Source: Thermaurantiacus tibetensis
Lineage (GTDB): Bacteria > Pseudomonadota > Alphaproteobacteria > Sphingomonadales > Sphingomonadaceae
NCBI RefSeq assembly: GCF_015354055.1
Contig: NZ_JACHTM010000005.1
Location: 48,646-112,645, forward strand
Length of the DNA stretch: 64,000 nt
Direction: 5' to 3'
Shown: piece by piece, positions 17,525-29,970 of the stretch
Layout of the letters: every line of letters begins with the position of its first letter
How positions within the stretch are numbered: position 1 is the first letter of the stretch
Program-made: the position numbers and the translations under genes
The notes under the pieces: generated by a model
What the model saw: the letters and a program-made list of their open reading frames with translations, nothing else
What the model was told of the DNA's origin: nothing
The model's database searches: none

Positions 17525-18259
17525 TCAGATCATCGCCATGCCGCCATTCACGTGGAGGGTCTGGCCGGTCACGTAGGCGGCCTCGTCGCTGGCAAGGAAG
17601 ACGGCGGCGGCGGCCACATCCTCGGGTTTGCCCAGGCGGCCGGAGGGGATGCGGGCCATGAGCGCCAGCTTCTGCGCCTCGGCAAGCGCGTCGGTCATGG
17701 CCGAGCGGATGAAGCCGGGGGCGATGCAGTTGACGGTGACGCCCCGCGAGGCGACTTCGGCGGCAAGCGCCTTGGTCATGCCGATGAGGCCGGCCTTGGC
17801 GGCAGCATAGTTCGCCTGTCCGGGGTTGCCGGTGACGCCCACGATCGAGGTGATGGAGATGATGCGCCCGTGGCGCGCCTTCATCATCGGCCTGAGCGCG
17901 GCGCGGGCAAGGCGGAAGGCCGCCTCGAGGTTGACACGCAGCACCGCCTCCCACTCCTCGTCCTTCATCCGGATGGCGAGGTTGTCGCGCGTGATCCCGG
18001 CGTTGTTGACGAGGATGTCAAGCCCGCCGAGGGCCTCGAGCGCGGCGGGCACCAGCGTCTCGACGGCCGCGGCGTCGTCGAGCCGGCAGGGCAGCGCCAC
18101 GCTGCCGGGCAGCGCGGCAGACGCTGCGGCAAGCGCGTCGTCGCGGGTGCCGGAGAGCGCGACCCGGGCGCCGCGGGCAGCGAGTGCCGAGGCGATCGCG
18201 CCCCCGATGGCGCCGGTTGCGCCGGTCACGAGCGCGGTCCGGCCGGTCAGATCGAACAT
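17525..18259 (-). CDS. fabG: 3-oxoacyl-ACP reductase
   Basis: A 244-residue NADPH-dependent short-chain reductase that reduces 3-oxoacyl-ACP in fatty acid elongation. The cofactor motif ALVTGATGAIGGAIA is at residues 9-23, NNAG near 88, and the catalytic Ser, Tyr and Lys in ISITSIVGVTGNPGQANYAAA near 136-155. The end LHVNGGMAMI is typical of FabG. It is 11 bases after fabD; hpnN follows after 23 bases, where acpP would usually be. Confidence 0.95.
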   Translation of the reverse strand: MFDLTGRTALVTGATGAIGGAIASALAARGARVALSGTRDDALAAASAALPGSVALPCRLDDAAAVETLVPAALEALGGLDILVNNAGITRDNLAIRMKDEEWEAVLRVNLEAAFRLARAALRPMMKARHGRIISITSIVGVTGNPGQANYAAAKAGLIGMTKALAAEVASRGVTVNCIAPGFIRSAMTDALAEAQKLALMARIPSGRLGKPEDVAAAAVFLASDEAAYVTGQTLHVNGGMAMI

Positions 18260-18270
18260 GGGCGTCTCCC

Positions 18271-19209
18271 TCACAGCGCCTTGAGCAGCGCGTCGACATC
18301 CTCGGGTCTCGTGACCGCGTGGGTCGCGACGTCGGGCGCGATCCGCTTCACCATGGGCCCCAGCACCTTGCCGCCGAGCTCGACCATGCGGGTGATGCCG
18401 GCCGCCGCCATGGCCTCGACCGTCTCGCGCCAGCGCACCGTGCCCGTGACCTGCTTCACCAGCAGCTCGCGGATGACCGCCGGGTCCATGACCGGTGCGG
18501 CCGTCACGTTCGCCCAGAGCGGCACCACGGGCGGGGCGATCGCGGTCTCGGCAAGCGCCTGCGCCATGACCTCGGCTGCAGGCGCCATGAGCGGGCAGTG
18601 GAACGGCGCGGAGACGGGGAGCAGCACCGAGTGGCGTGCACCCCGTTCCTTGGCCAGCCGCATCGCCCGCGTGACCGCCTCGATGTGGCCCGAGACGACG
18701 ACCTGGCCGGGCGCATTGTCGTTGGCGGCGGCAAGCACCTGGCCCTGCGCTGCCTCGGCCGCGATCGCCGAAATGGCGTCGTAGCCAAGGCCGAGGAGGG
18801 CGGCCATCGCGCCCTCGCCCGGGGGAACGGCGGCCTGCATCGCCTCGCCGCGCAGGCGCAGCAGCCGCGCCGTGGTGGCAAGCGGCAGCGCGCGGGCGGC
18901 CGCTAGCGCCGAATATTCGCCGAGGCTGTGGCCGGCGACGGCCGCGGCGACCTCGCCGAGGCGGAGCCCCGCCTCCTTCTCGAGCACGGCGAGCGCAGCG
19001 AGGCTTGCCGCCATGATCGCCGGCTGGGCGTTCCTCGTCAGCGTCAGCTCCTCGTCCGGGCCCTCGAACATCAGGCGGGACAGACGTTCGCCGAGCGCAT
19101 CGTCGACTTCCTCCAGCACGAGACGGGCGGCGGTGCTCGCCTCGGCGAGTGCCCGGCCCATGCCGGCGGCCTGGCTCCCCTGGCCGGGAAAGATGAATGC
19201 GGTGCTCAA
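18271..19209 (-). CDS. fabD: Malonyl-CoA:ACP transacylase
   Basis: A 312-residue enzyme that loads malonyl groups onto ACP. The nucleophile elbow GHSLGEYSALAAA lies near residue 92, the catalytic histidine in APFHCPLM near 201, and the N-terminal FPGQGSQAAGMGR is characteristic. The start is TTG at 19209, preceded by the strong site AGGAGG six bases earlier, so this rare start codon is well supported. It is the first gene of the long minus-strand run. Confidence 0.95.
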   Translation of the reverse strand: MSTAFIFPGQGSQAAGMGRALAEASTAARLVLEEVDDALGERLSRLMFEGPDEELTLTRNAQPAIMAASLAALAVLEKEAGLRLGEVAAAVAGHSLGEYSALAAARALPLATTARLLRLRGEAMQAAVPPGEGAMAALLGLGYDAISAIAAEAAQGQVLAAANDNAPGQVVVSGHIEAVTRAMRLAKERGARHSVLLPVSAPFHCPLMAPAAEVMAQALAETAIAPPVVPLWANVTAAPVMDPAVIRELLVKQVTGTVRWRETVEAMAAAGITRMVELGGKVLGPMVKRIAPDVATHAVTRPEDVDALLKAL

Positions 19210-19561
19210 GATCCTCCTGCCTTCCCTGTGGGTGGTGAATGGCCCGACCGGCCTGCAAGGTTCCGCGCCCTAGGCGCATGGACGGGCCCGCAGAAGCCCC
19301 TTTTTCGCAGGGCGGGCGCGGGCCCTGCCGCCTTGAGGGGCTTTTTTTGCGCCCGCGCTTTCGATATGCAATCGGCCTTCCGCGGGGAGTGGTGCTGCGT
19401 TCCGCCCGGAGCCTTTCGGGGTCGCCCGAGATGCGCCCCCGGGTCGGGCTGGCGTGGGGCTCCCGTTGCGGCGGCGGCCGCCGGCAGGCTCGGGAGCGGG
19501 CAGGGCTGGCGAATGGTGACGGGAACCTCGGGTCGCGCGACCCGGCAGACGAGGGACGGTG
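19210..19561. other. Divergent intergenic region between fabD and the TPR gene
   Basis: 352 bases without a convincing gene. It holds the fabD ribosome binding site, a plus-strand hairpin with a T-tract (19294-19348, listed separately), and then an AT-richer stretch around 19349-19385 (TTTCGATATGCAATCGG) that may contain the start of the TPR transcript. A TAGGGC box on the minus strand near 19268-19273 could be a -10 for fabD, but I see no good -35. Confidence 0.5.
19294..19348 (+). terminator. Rho-independent-like terminator without an obvious upstream gene
   Basis: AAGCCCC (19294-19300) pairs with GGGGCTT (19337-19343); inside lies a second perfect arm pair, GCAGGGC with GCCCTGC. Seven T residues (19342-19348) follow on the plus strand. 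No plus-strand reading frame leads into it, since the region upstream is fabD on the other strand. It may end a small RNA or block antisense transcription. Confidence 0.55.
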
Positions 19562-20722
19562 ATGGCAGGGATGCGGGTGGTGATGGCGGATGTGCGGATG
19601 ATGGGATGGCCGGTTCGGCGCGGGCTGGCGCTTGCAGCCCTGCTCCTGGCCGCCTCGGGCCCGCTGGTGCCAGGCAGTGCCGCGCAGGCGCAGGCCTTGC
19701 CGCCTGCGGTCGGCAAGCCGCTGCAGGCCGCGCAGAATGCGGCCAAGGCCGGCAACACGGCAGCCGCACTCAGCGCGATCGACCAGGCCCGGGCTGCCGC
19801 CAAGACGCCCGCGGAACGCCGCGCGGTCTCGCAGATGGCAGCCTATGTCCACACCCGTGCCGGCAACTTCGCCCGCGCGGCAAGCGAGCTTGAGGCGATC
19901 GGCGCGCCGCCGTCGCAGCTCGCACCGCTCTACTACCAGGCGCGCCAGTACGACAAGGCGATCGCCGCCGCCCAGAAGTCGGGCCAGACGACCATCATCG
20001 CCCAGGCCTATCTCCAGCAGGGCAAGCCCGCCGAGGCGGCCAAGATCTACGAGCAGATGCTGGCCAAGAACCCCAACAACCTGACCGCGCTCCAGAACCT
20101 CGCCGGTGCCCAGTTCGCCATGGGCGACCGCGCCGGCTATTCCCGCACCATCCAGCAGCTGGTGAAGCTTGACCCGACGCCGGCGCGCTGGCGCTCGCTG
20201 CTCGCCGAGATGAAGAACGCGCCCATGTCGCGCGAGGCGAAGCTTGGCCTCTACCACCTGATGCTCGCGACCGACTCCATCAAGACCGCCCAGGAAGTGG
20301 AGGACTTCGCCAAGGTCGCCATCGTGTCCGGCCAGGCCGGCTATGCCGAGAAGGTGGTGCGCGAGGCCGTGGCCGAGGGCATCGTCACGCCCGACAACAG
20401 CATGGCGCAGAAGATCGTCGATGCGGCGAGCAAGCGCTCCGCCGACGCGCTCAGGACCGCGCCTGCCGATGCCAAGAACCCGGCAACCGCCATGAACGCT
20501 GGCAACGCCTTTCTCGGTGCCTCGCGCTACCAGGACGCGGCGGCTGCCTATGCGGTGGCCGAGAAGGGGCCCAACGGCGACTCGGCCCGCCTGTTCCGGG
20601 GGATCAGCACGCTCAAGGCCGGCGATCGCGCCGGCGCGCGGCAGATCTTCGACCAGATCAAGACCGGGCCGATGGCAGACGTCGCCGGGCTCTGGTCGCT
20701 CTACGCCTCGACCCGGGCCTGA
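19562..20722 (+). CDS. Exported tetratricopeptide-like protein
   Basis: A 386-residue protein with an N-terminal signal peptide (hydrophobic core GLALAALLLAASGPLVPGS, cleavage after AQA near residue 45) and a body of alternating alanine-rich helices typical of TPR or Sel1-like solenoids, for example AYLQQGKPAEAAKIYEQML near residue 156 and AGNAFLGASRYQDAAAAYAV near 312. It probably acts as a protein-protein interaction scaffold in the periplasm; no partner is evident. Several ATG codons lie near the start; 19562 was chosen for the GAGGG site 6 bases before it. It stands alone and converges on the GNAT-PgeF gene. Confidence 0.75.
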   Translation: MAGMRVVMADVRMMGWPVRRGLALAALLLAASGPLVPGSAAQAQALPPAVGKPLQAAQNAAKAGNTAAALSAIDQARAAAKTPAERRAVSQMAAYVHTRAGNFARAASELEAIGAPPSQLAPLYYQARQYDKAIAAAQKSGQTTIIAQAYLQQGKPAEAAKIYEQMLAKNPNNLTALQNLAGAQFAMGDRAGYSRTIQQLVKLDPTPARWRSLLAEMKNAPMSREAKLGLYHLMLATDSIKTAQEVEDFAKVAIVSGQAGYAEKVVREAVAEGIVTPDNSMAQKIVDAASKRSADALRTAPADAKNPATAMNAGNAFLGASRYQDAAAAYAVAEKGPNGDSARLFRGISTLKAGDRAGARQIFDQIKTGPMADVAGLWSLYASTRA

Positions 20723-20762
20723 CCGGGGCCAAACGGGGCCGAGGGGGCCGACCGGGCCCGGC

Positions 20763-22036
20763 TCAGGCCAGGGCGACGAGGCTCAGCTGGCGGCCGTAGT
20801 CCGGCGCGCCTGCAAGAGTCGCCCGGCGATAGCTGAAGAAGCGCGCGGGATCGGCGCAGGTGTCGAGGCCAAGGTCGACGACGCGGGCCACGCCGGCGCG
20901 CTCGAGGCGCGCGCGGCAGTAGCCGGCGAGATCGAAGTGCGGCCGGCCCGCGGGGCCGTCGGCGAAGAAGGGGCTGCTTGCCGGATCCTCGGCCTCGAAG
21001 CGGGCGCGGAACTCGGGTCCCACCTCGTAGCTGGCCCGGCCGATGGCGGGGCCGATGGCAGCGACGATGCGTGCGGGCTCGGCGCCGAGCCGGGCCATGG
21101 CGGCAACGGTTGCCTCGAGCACGCCGGCGAGCGCGCCCTTCCAGCCAGCGTGCGCCGCGCCGATCACGCCGGCCGCGCGGTCGGCGAACAGCACGGGCGC
21201 GCAATCGGCGGTGAGGATTCCGAGCGCAAGCCCCGGCCGGTCGGTCACCAGGGCGTCCGCCTCCGGGCGGGCGTCATCGGCCCAGTCGCCCGCCTCCACG
21301 CAGGTCGCGGAATGGATCTGGTGGAGGGTGACGAGCTTGGCGCCGGGGGCGACGGCGGCGAGCGCGCGGGCCCGGTTGGCCGCCACCGCGGTGCGCGCGT
21401 CGGCCGAGCCAAGCCCCACGTTGAGGCCGGCGTGGAGACCGCGTGAGGCGCCGCCGGTGCGGCCGAGGAAGCCATGGGGCACGCCGAGCGCGGGCGCCTC
21501 GAGGCGGGTGATCCGGTCCGCGGGCCCAAGCGCGCGGGCAAGGATGCGATCGTCATCGACGGTTTCGCCCACCCGGAAGGGATAGCGGCCGACCTCGCGG
21601 AAGCCGAACGCCTCGTAGAGGCGGCGGGCGCGGCGGTTGTCGACGAAGACCGTGAGCAGAATGTCGTCGAAGCCGCGCGACGCGGCCTCGTCAAGCGCCC
21701 AGGCAACGAGGGCCTGGGCGAGCCCCGTGCCCTTGGCCTCCTCCGCGAGGTAGAGCTGGCGGAGCACGATCCGGCGCCGCCCGTTCCCGGGCACCGGGAG
21801 GGCCTGCGGGCCGAGGGTCGCGTAGCCGATGAGGCGGCCGGCCGCGTCCTCGCCGACCATGGTGGCGAAGCCGGGGTCGGCCAGCTCGGCTGCAAATCGG
21901 GCCACGGAGCAGTCGGCGAGGAAGGCGGCGAGGTCCTGGCGCGGGTAGAGGTGGCCGAAGGTGGCGGTGAAGCTCGCGTGGAACAGGGCCGCGATGTCCT
22001 GCGCGTCGGCAGCGGTCGCCCGCCGCAGCGCGAAGT

Positions 22037-22040
<4 letters not shown>
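20763..22040 (-). CDS. Fusion of GNAT acetyltransferase and PgeF-type (YfiH/laccase-domain) protein
   Basis: One open frame of 425 residues with two enzymes. Residues 1 to about 165 are a GNAT acetyltransferase with the acetyl-CoA site LYLAEEAKGTGLAQALVAWA near 105 and VFVDNRRARRLYEAFGF near 140. From about residue 178 it is a PgeF/YfiH protein: LHQIHSATC near 240, ADCAPVLF near 285 and AAHAGWKGALAG near 300 hold the zinc ligands His, Cys and His. PgeF proteins remove wrongly made UDP-MurNAc-L-Ser precursors and also show purine nucleosidase-type activity. The GTG at 22040 overlaps the ligase stop (GTGA). No stop or frameshift separates the halves. Confidence 0.85.
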
Positions 22041-23761
<1,721 letters not shown>

Positions 23762-23781
23762 CGGTCCCTCCTCATCCCTCC

Positions 23782-24921
23782 TCAGTAGCGCATGATGCGG
23801 GCGATGCGGTCGCCATGGAAGGCGGAATCGCCGAAGGTCTCGGCCGCGGCACGGGCGCGCTTCATGTAGAAGCCGATGTCCGCATCGTCGGTCATGCCGA
23901 TGCCGCCGTGCATCTGCACGCCCTCGTTGGTGGCAAGCCGCGCCACCTCGCCCACTTTCGCCTTGGCGAGGCTCGCGAACACCGGTGCCCGCGCATCGCC
24001 CTCGTCGAGCGCGCGCAGGGCCTTGAGCGTGACCGACTTGGCAAGCTCGATCTCGCAGAAGAGATGGGCGGCGCGGTGCTGGAGCGCCTGGAAGCTGCCG
24101 ATCGGCCGGCCGAACTGCTCCCGGGTCTTGAGGTAATCGAGCGTCATCGCGAACGCCCGGTCGGCCACGCCCAGCATCTCGGCAGCGAGGCAGGCGCGTC
24201 CGGCATCGAGCGCGGCCTCGAGAAGCGCGTAGCCTTCGCCGACAGCGCCGATGACGTCGGCGCCATCGACCTGCACCGCGTGCAGCGTCACCCGCGCGGC
24301 GTTGCGCGAATCGACCATGGAGCGGCGCTCGACGGTGACGCCCTCGGCCTTCGGGTCGACGAGGAAGAGGGTGATCCCGGCTGGGTCGCGGTCATCGCCC
24401 GAGGTGCGGGCCGCCACGATCAGGCGGTCGGCGACATGGCCGTCGAGGACGAAGGGCTTGGTGCCCGTCAAGCGGAAGCCGTTCCCCGAGGCTTCCGCGC
24501 GCGTGGCGACGTGAGCGGGCGCATGGCGGGGCGCCTCGTCAGCGGCAAGCGCCACCACCAGCTCGGCTGCCGCCATGCGCGGCAGAAGGGCTGCCTTCTG
24601 TTCCTCCGAGCCGCCGCGGGCGAGGATGGTTGCCGAGAGGATGGCGGTGGACAGGAAGGGCGAGAGCGAGAGGTTGCGACCGATCGCTTCCTGGATGAGG
24701 CCGGCGGCCACCATGCCGAGCCCGGCGCCACCGAACGCCTCGGGGATGGCAACGCCGGCAAAGCCCATCTCGGCCATCTTCACCCAGAGCGCCCGGTCGA
24801 AGCCGACCGGGTCCTTCGCATCGCGCAGGCGGCGCAGCTCGGCCACCGGCGCATGCTCGGCGAAGAAGCCCTCGGCCGAATCCCGGATCATCCGCTCGTC
24901 ATCGGTGAGCGCAAGCGACAT
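23782..24921 (-). CDS. Acyl-CoA dehydrogenase, likely non-catalytic partner subunit
   Basis: A 379-residue flavoprotein of the acyl-CoA dehydrogenase fold. The N-terminal helix domain, the middle strand domain (GNGFRLTGTKPFVLDGHVAD near 155) and the C-terminal helices (KTREQFGRPIGSFQALQH near 267, QMHGGIGMTDDADIGFYMKR near 338) are present. The usual catalytic glutamate motif (xEGGT or YEGT) is missing at the C-terminus, whereas the next gene upstream has it. In actinobacterial and proteobacterial steroid or side-chain degradation, such pairs form alpha2beta2 heterotetramers, so this is probably the partner chain. It lies 39 bases after the other dehydrogenase. Confidence 0.85.
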   Translation of the reverse strand: MSLALTDDERMIRDSAEGFFAEHAPVAELRRLRDAKDPVGFDRALWVKMAEMGFAGVAIPEAFGGAGLGMVAAGLIQEAIGRNLSLSPFLSTAILSATILARGGSEEQKAALLPRMAAAELVVALAADEAPRHAPAHVATRAEASGNGFRLTGTKPFVLDGHVADRLIVAARTSGDDRDPAGITLFLVDPKAEGVTVERRSMVDSRNAARVTLHAVQVDGADVIGAVGEGYALLEAALDAGRACLAAEMLGVADRAFAMTLDYLKTREQFGRPIGSFQALQHRAAHLFCEIELAKSVTLKALRALDEGDARAPVFASLAKAKVGEVARLATNEGVQMHGGIGMTDDADIGFYMKRARAAAETFGDSAFHGDRIARIMRY

Positions 24922-24960
24922 CCTTTCCTCCCGTTCGTCCGCGTGCCTTGCCTGCCGGTC

Positions 24961-26160
<1,200 letters not shown>

Positions 26161-26230
26161 CCTCTCCCAGGCTCCCCGAGGGCCCGCTGGCCCATGGCGC
26201 TTCGCGCGCCGCTCCCGTATTGCAGCGGCC

Positions 26231-27052
26231 ATGCCCTTTTGGAAGCCTCCCGTCGAGTGGGCGAGCCTTGGGCTCGACCCGGTCGCCCTTTCGGTGGGGC
26301 CGTTCGATCTCCGGTGGTACAGCCTTGCCTATATTGCCGGCATCCTCATCGGCTGGTGGCTGCTCCTGCGCATGGTCCGGCTGCCGGGGAGCCCCATGGC
26401 GAAGCGCCACGTCGATGACCTCGTCACCTGGTGCACGCTCGGCGTCATCCTCGGCGGGCGGCTCGCCTACGTGCTCTTCTACGACCCTGCCACCTACCTT
26501 GCCGATCCCTTGAAGGTGGTGCAGCTCTGGGAGGGCGGCATGGCCTTCCACGGCGGCCTTGCGGGGGTCATCCTCGCCATCGTCCTCTACTGCCGGGCGC
26601 ACGCGCTCTCCGTATGGCGCGTGCTCGACTATGTGGCCGTCGTGACGCCGCTCGGCCTCTTCTTCGGGCGGCTCGCCAACTTCGTCAACGGGGAGCTCTG
26701 GGGCCGGCTCACCGACGGCAGCTGGGGCCTCATCTTTCCCGGTGCCGGCCCCTACCCGCGCCATCCGAGCCAGCTCTACGAGGCCGCGCTCGAGGGCCTC
26801 GTGCTGCTCGTGCTCCTCAACTGGCTCTTCTGGCGCACCGGCGCGCGGCTGAAGCCGGGGCTGCTCGGCGGCCTGTTCGTCCTCCTCTACGGGGTGTTCC
26901 GCTTCGGGGTCGAGTTCTTCCGCGAGCCCGACGTGCAGCTCGGCACGCTTTCGACCGGGCTCACCATGGGCCAGACGCTCTCGGTGCCGATGATCCTCTT
27001 CGGCCTCTGGCACCTCGCCCGCGTCCGCCACCGCGCACCTGCCACCCCGTGA
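26231..27052 (+). CDS. lgt: Prolipoprotein diacylglyceryl transferase
   Basis: A 273-residue inner-membrane enzyme that attaches diacylglycerol to the lipobox cysteine of lipoproteins, several of which are encoded in this window. About seven hydrophobic helices are visible. Diagnostic motifs are [15 protein letters not shown] near residue 76, [11 protein letters not shown] near 103, and the Lgt signature [15 protein letters not shown] near 145, then RHPSQLYEA near 176. The ATG at 26231 is used because the frame upstream is antisense to the dehydrogenase. TATTGC (26218-26223) lies 7 bases before it. The stop overlaps midA (GTGA). Confidence 0.96.
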   Translation: MPFWKPPVEWASLGLDPVALSVGPFDLRWYSLAYIAGILIGWWLLLRMVRLPGSPMAKRHVDDLVTWCTLGVILGGRLAYVLFYDPATYLADPLKVVQLWEGGMAFHGGLAGVILAIVLYCRAHALSVWRVLDYVAVVTPLGLFFGRLANFVNGELWGRLTDGSWGLIFPGAGPYPRHPSQLYEAALEGLVLLVLLNWLFWRTGARLKPGLLGGLFVLLYGVFRFGVEFFREPDVQLGTLSTGLTMGQTLSVPMILFGLWHLARVRHRAPATP

Positions 27053-28098
27053 GCTTCCGCGAAGCGCTCCGTGCCCGGCTGCGCGCCGAGGGGCCACTGC
27101 CCTTGGCGCGCGTGATGGCGCTCGCCAACGCCCACTATTACGCCGCCTCCGATCCGCTCGGCCGCGACTTCACGACGGCGCCGGAAGTGAGCCAGATGTT
27201 CGGCGAGCTCGTCGGCGCCTGGCTTGCGGATCTGTGGCAGAGGGCCGGGTGCCCGCGCGTGGCGCTCGTCGAGCTCGGGCCCGGGCGGGGCACGCTTGCG
27301 CGCGACATGCTGCGCGTGCTTGCGGCAGCGGGGCTCGCGCCGCCGGTCCACTTCGTCGAGACGTCGCCGCGGCTCCGGGCGCTCCAGGCCGAGGCCGTGC
27401 CGGGCGCCGTCTTCCACGAGGATCTCGCGACCCTTCCCTGCGATGCCGCGCTTCTCGTGGTGGCGAACGAGTTCTTGGACGCGCTGCCCGTCACCCAGTT
27501 CGTGCGCACCGCGCTCGGCTGGGCGCTGCGCACCGTGGCCACCCAAGGGGACGAGCTCGTCTTCCAGGCTGTCGAGCCGGTGAGGCTTGCGATGATCCCG
27601 GAGGCGCTGCGCGAGGCGGCCGAGGGTGCCGTCTTCGAGCGCAACTTCGCGGCCGAGCAGGTGGCGGCCGCGCTTGCCCGGCGCCTGGCAGCGCAGGGGG
27701 GCGCAGCCCTTCTCGTGGACTACGGCCACGCCGGGCCGGTGCTCGGCGACACGCTCCAGGCGCTCTGCGGCGGCGCGCCCGTGCCCCCGCTCGAAGGCGC
27801 GGGCGACGGGGACTTGACCGCCCATGTCGACTTCGCCGCGATCGCTGCGGCGGCCGCTCGGGCCGCGCCGGTCAGCGCCTTCGGGCCCATCCCGCAGGGA
27901 GCCTTCCTCGCAGCACTCGGGCTCCGGCAGCGCGCGGAGCGGCTGAAGGCGGGCAAGCCGCCGGAGACCCGCGCCCGAATCGAGGCGGAAGTCGCACGGC
28001 TCGCCGGTGCCGGTGCCATGGGGCGCCTGTTCAAGGCGCTGGCGATGGTGGCGCCGGGCTGGCCAGCGCCCGTGGGCTTCCCTAGCTTCGAGCCATGA
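27049..28098 (+). CDS. MidA/NDUFAF7-family SAM-dependent methyltransferase
   Basis: A 349-residue class I methyltransferase of the DUF185 family, related to mitochondrial MidA/NDUFAF7, which methylates an arginine of complex I subunit NDUFS2. The family motif [20 protein letters not shown] near residue 40, the SAM site [15 protein letters not shown] near 77, [14 protein letters not shown] near 140 and [10 protein letters not shown] near 220 are all present. The GTG at 27049 overlaps the lgt stop by 4 bases, and its own stop overlaps the next gene (ATGA). The lgt-midA pairing is common in alphaproteobacteria. Confidence 0.9.
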   Translation: MSFREALRARLRAEGPLPLARVMALANAHYYAASDPLGRDFTTAPEVSQMFGELVGAWLADLWQRAGCPRVALVELGPGRGTLARDMLRVLAAAGLAPPVHFVETSPRLRALQAEAVPGAVFHEDLATLPCDAALLVVANEFLDALPVTQFVRTALGWALRTVATQGDELVFQAVEPVRLAMIPEALREAAEGAVFERNFAAEQVAAALARRLAAQGGAALLVDYGHAGPVLGDTLQALCGGAPVPPLEGAGDGDLTAHVDFAAIAAAAARAAPVSAFGPIPQGAFLAALGLRQRAERLKAGKPPETRARIEAEVARLAGAGAMGRLFKALAMVAPGWPAPVGFPSFEP

Positions 28099-29897
28099 CC
28101 GACTCCCCCCTTGCGCGCCTGCGCGCGGAGCTTGCGAGCCGCGGGCTCGACGGCTTCCTCGTGCCGCTCACCGACGCCCACTTGAGCGAATATGTTCCGG
28201 CCCATGCCCGCCGGCTTGCCTGGCTCACCGGCTTCACCGGCTCGGCCGGCCAGGCGGTCGTGCTGGCCGACCGCGCCGCGCTGTTCGTCGACGGCCGCTA
28301 CACCCTCCAGGCGCGCGAGGAAGTGGACGCCGGGCTCTTCGAGCTCTGCGGCGTGCCGGCCACCTCGCCCGGCGCCTGGCTGCGGGCGAACGCGCCAGCG
28401 GGCGCCACCATCGGCTACGACCCATGGCTCCACGGCCGGCGCGAGATCGAGACGCTGCGAAGCGCTGCGCCCGGCCTGCGCTTCGCCCCTGTCGAGACCA
28501 ACCCGGTCGACGCCGTCTGGGCCGGGAAGCCACCGCGCCCGGCCGGGCCCGCCGTGCCCCATGCGCTTGCCTTTGCCGGCGAGGCGCACGGCGACAAGCT
28601 CGCGCGGATCGGCCGGGCCATCGCCGAGGCGGGCGCGGAGCTTGGCGTGCTGTCCGCGCTCGACTCGATCGCCTGGGCCTTCAACCTGCGCGGCACCGAT
28701 GTCCCCCGCACGCCCGTCGTCGAGGCGTTCGCGCTCGTCGCGGCCGACGGCCGCGCCACCCTCTTCCTCGCGCCGGAGAAAGTGACGGACGCCGTCCGCG
28801 CCCACCTTGGCGAGGGGGTGACGCTCGCGCCCTACGCCGCCTTCCCCGAGGCGCTCTCCCGCCTCGGCGGCCGGCGCGTGCTCCTCGACCCGGCCGGCAC
28901 GGTGGCAGCGGTTGCCGATGCGCTCGAGGCCGCGGGTGCGACGCTGGTGCCCGCGCGCGACCCTGCCGTCCTCATGAAGGCCACCAAGAACCCGGTCGAG
29001 ATTGCCGGCGCCCGCGCGGCCCACCGGCGCGACGGGCTTGCCGTCACCCGCTTCCTTGCCTGGCTCGACCGCGAGGTGCCGCAGGGCGGCGTGGACGAGC
29101 TCCTGGCCGAGGCCCGGCTGGAAGCCTTCCGGCGCGAATCGAACCTGCTGAGAGACCTCTCGTTCGACTCCATCTCCGCCTTCGGCCCCAATGGCGCCTT
29201 CCCCCACTATCGCTCGACCCCGCGCACCAACCGCAGGCTCGAGGGCGACGGGCTCTACCTCATCGACTCCGGCGGCCAGTATGCCGACGGCACCACCGAC
29301 ATCACCCGCACGGTCGCCATCGGGACGCCTTCGGCCGAGATGCGCGACCGCTTCACCCGGGTGCTCAAGGGCCACATCGCGCTGGCGACGGCGCGCTTCC
29401 CGAAGGGCACGCGTGGCGGCCAGCTCGACATCCTGGCCCGCCAGCACCTCTGGGCCGCGGGGCTCGACTATGCCCACGGCACCGGCCACGGCGTGGGGAG
29501 CTATCTCTCGGTCCACGAGGGGCCGCAGCGGATTGCCGCATCGGCCTCGGCCCCGGGCATCGACGAGCCGCTGCTCCCGGGGATGATCCTCTCGAACGAG
29601 CCGGGCTTCTACAAGGTGGGCGGCTACGGGATCCGCACCGAGAACCTCGTCCTCGTCGTCGAGGACCCCCGCGAGGGGGACGTCGAGCCCATGCTCGCCT
29701 TCGAGACGCTGACGCTCGCCCCCATCGACCTCCGGCTCGTCGAGCCGGCGCTCCTCTCGCCGGCGGACGTGGCCTGGCTCGATGCCTATCACGCCCGGGT
29801 GCGGGAGGCCCACGCCCCCCATCTCGCCGGGGCCGAGCTTGCCTGGCTGGAAGCGGCCACCCGCCCGCTCCTGACCGGCGTCCGTGCCGCAGCCTGA
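28095..29897 (+). CDS. Aminopeptidase P family metallopeptidase (M24B)
   Basis: A 600-residue peptidase that removes N-terminal residues next to proline. It has two creatinase-like N-terminal domains, a pita-bread catalytic domain from about residue 305, and a short M24 C-terminal domain. The metal ligands are visible in LIDSGGQYADGTTDITRT near 390 (two Asp), GTGHGVGSYLSVHEGPQ near 463 (His), and EPGFYKVGGYGIRTENLVLV near 501 (two Glu). The length matches the long bacterial and eukaryotic X-prolyl aminopeptidase type. Third gene of lgt-midA-pepP, joined by 4-base overlaps. Confidence 0.93.
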   Translation: MTDSPLARLRAELASRGLDGFLVPLTDAHLSEYVPAHARRLAWLTGFTGSAGQAVVLADRAALFVDGRYTLQAREEVDAGLFELCGVPATSPGAWLRANAPAGATIGYDPWLHGRREIETLRSAAPGLRFAPVETNPVDAVWAGKPPRPAGPAVPHALAFAGEAHGDKLARIGRAIAEAGAELGVLSALDSIAWAFNLRGTDVPRTPVVEAFALVAADGRATLFLAPEKVTDAVRAHLGEGVTLAPYAAFPEALSRLGGRRVLLDPAGTVAAVADALEAAGATLVPARDPAVLMKATKNPVEIAGARAAHRRDGLAVTRFLAWLDREVPQGGVDELLAEARLEAFRRESNLLRDLSFDSISAFGPNGAFPHYRSTPRTNRRLEGDGLYLIDSGGQYADGTTDITRTVAIGTPSAEMRDRFTRVLKGHIALATARFPKGTRGGQLDILARQHLWAAGLDYAHGTGHGVGSYLSVHEGPQRIAASASAPGIDEPLLPGMILSNEPGFYKVGGYGIRTENLVLVVEDPREGDVEPMLAFETLTLAPIDLRLVEPALLSPADVAWLDAYHARVREAHAPHLAGAELAWLEAATRPLLTGVRAAA

Positions 29898-29906
29898 CCG
29901 GCGCCG

Positions 29907-29935
29907 TTGCCGGGCGCCGCAAGCCTGCCTATCTC
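29907..29935 (+). promoter_or_regulatory. Candidate promoter of the persulfide dioxygenase-SulP pair
   Basis: TTGCCG, 17 bases, TATCTC, in the 73-base gap after the peptidase stop. The spacing is ideal and the -10 is the same hexamer as at the MerC-like gene. It would start the transcript about 30 bases before the chosen start codon. Confidence 0.45.
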
Positions 29936-29970
29936 CGGTCCAAGTCCAGCTTTTCGACATGGAGCAGGCG

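Noticed and set aside
20763..21510. Laccase (multicopper oxidase)
   Set aside because: The old family label is polyphenol oxidoreductase or laccase, but the residues fit a PgeF/YfiH zinc protein; the copper-binding motifs of true laccases are absent.
27720..29960. Minus-strand open frame of 746 codons over midA and the aminopeptidase gene
   Set aside because: Antisense shadow of two well-supported genes, with no recognisable domain.
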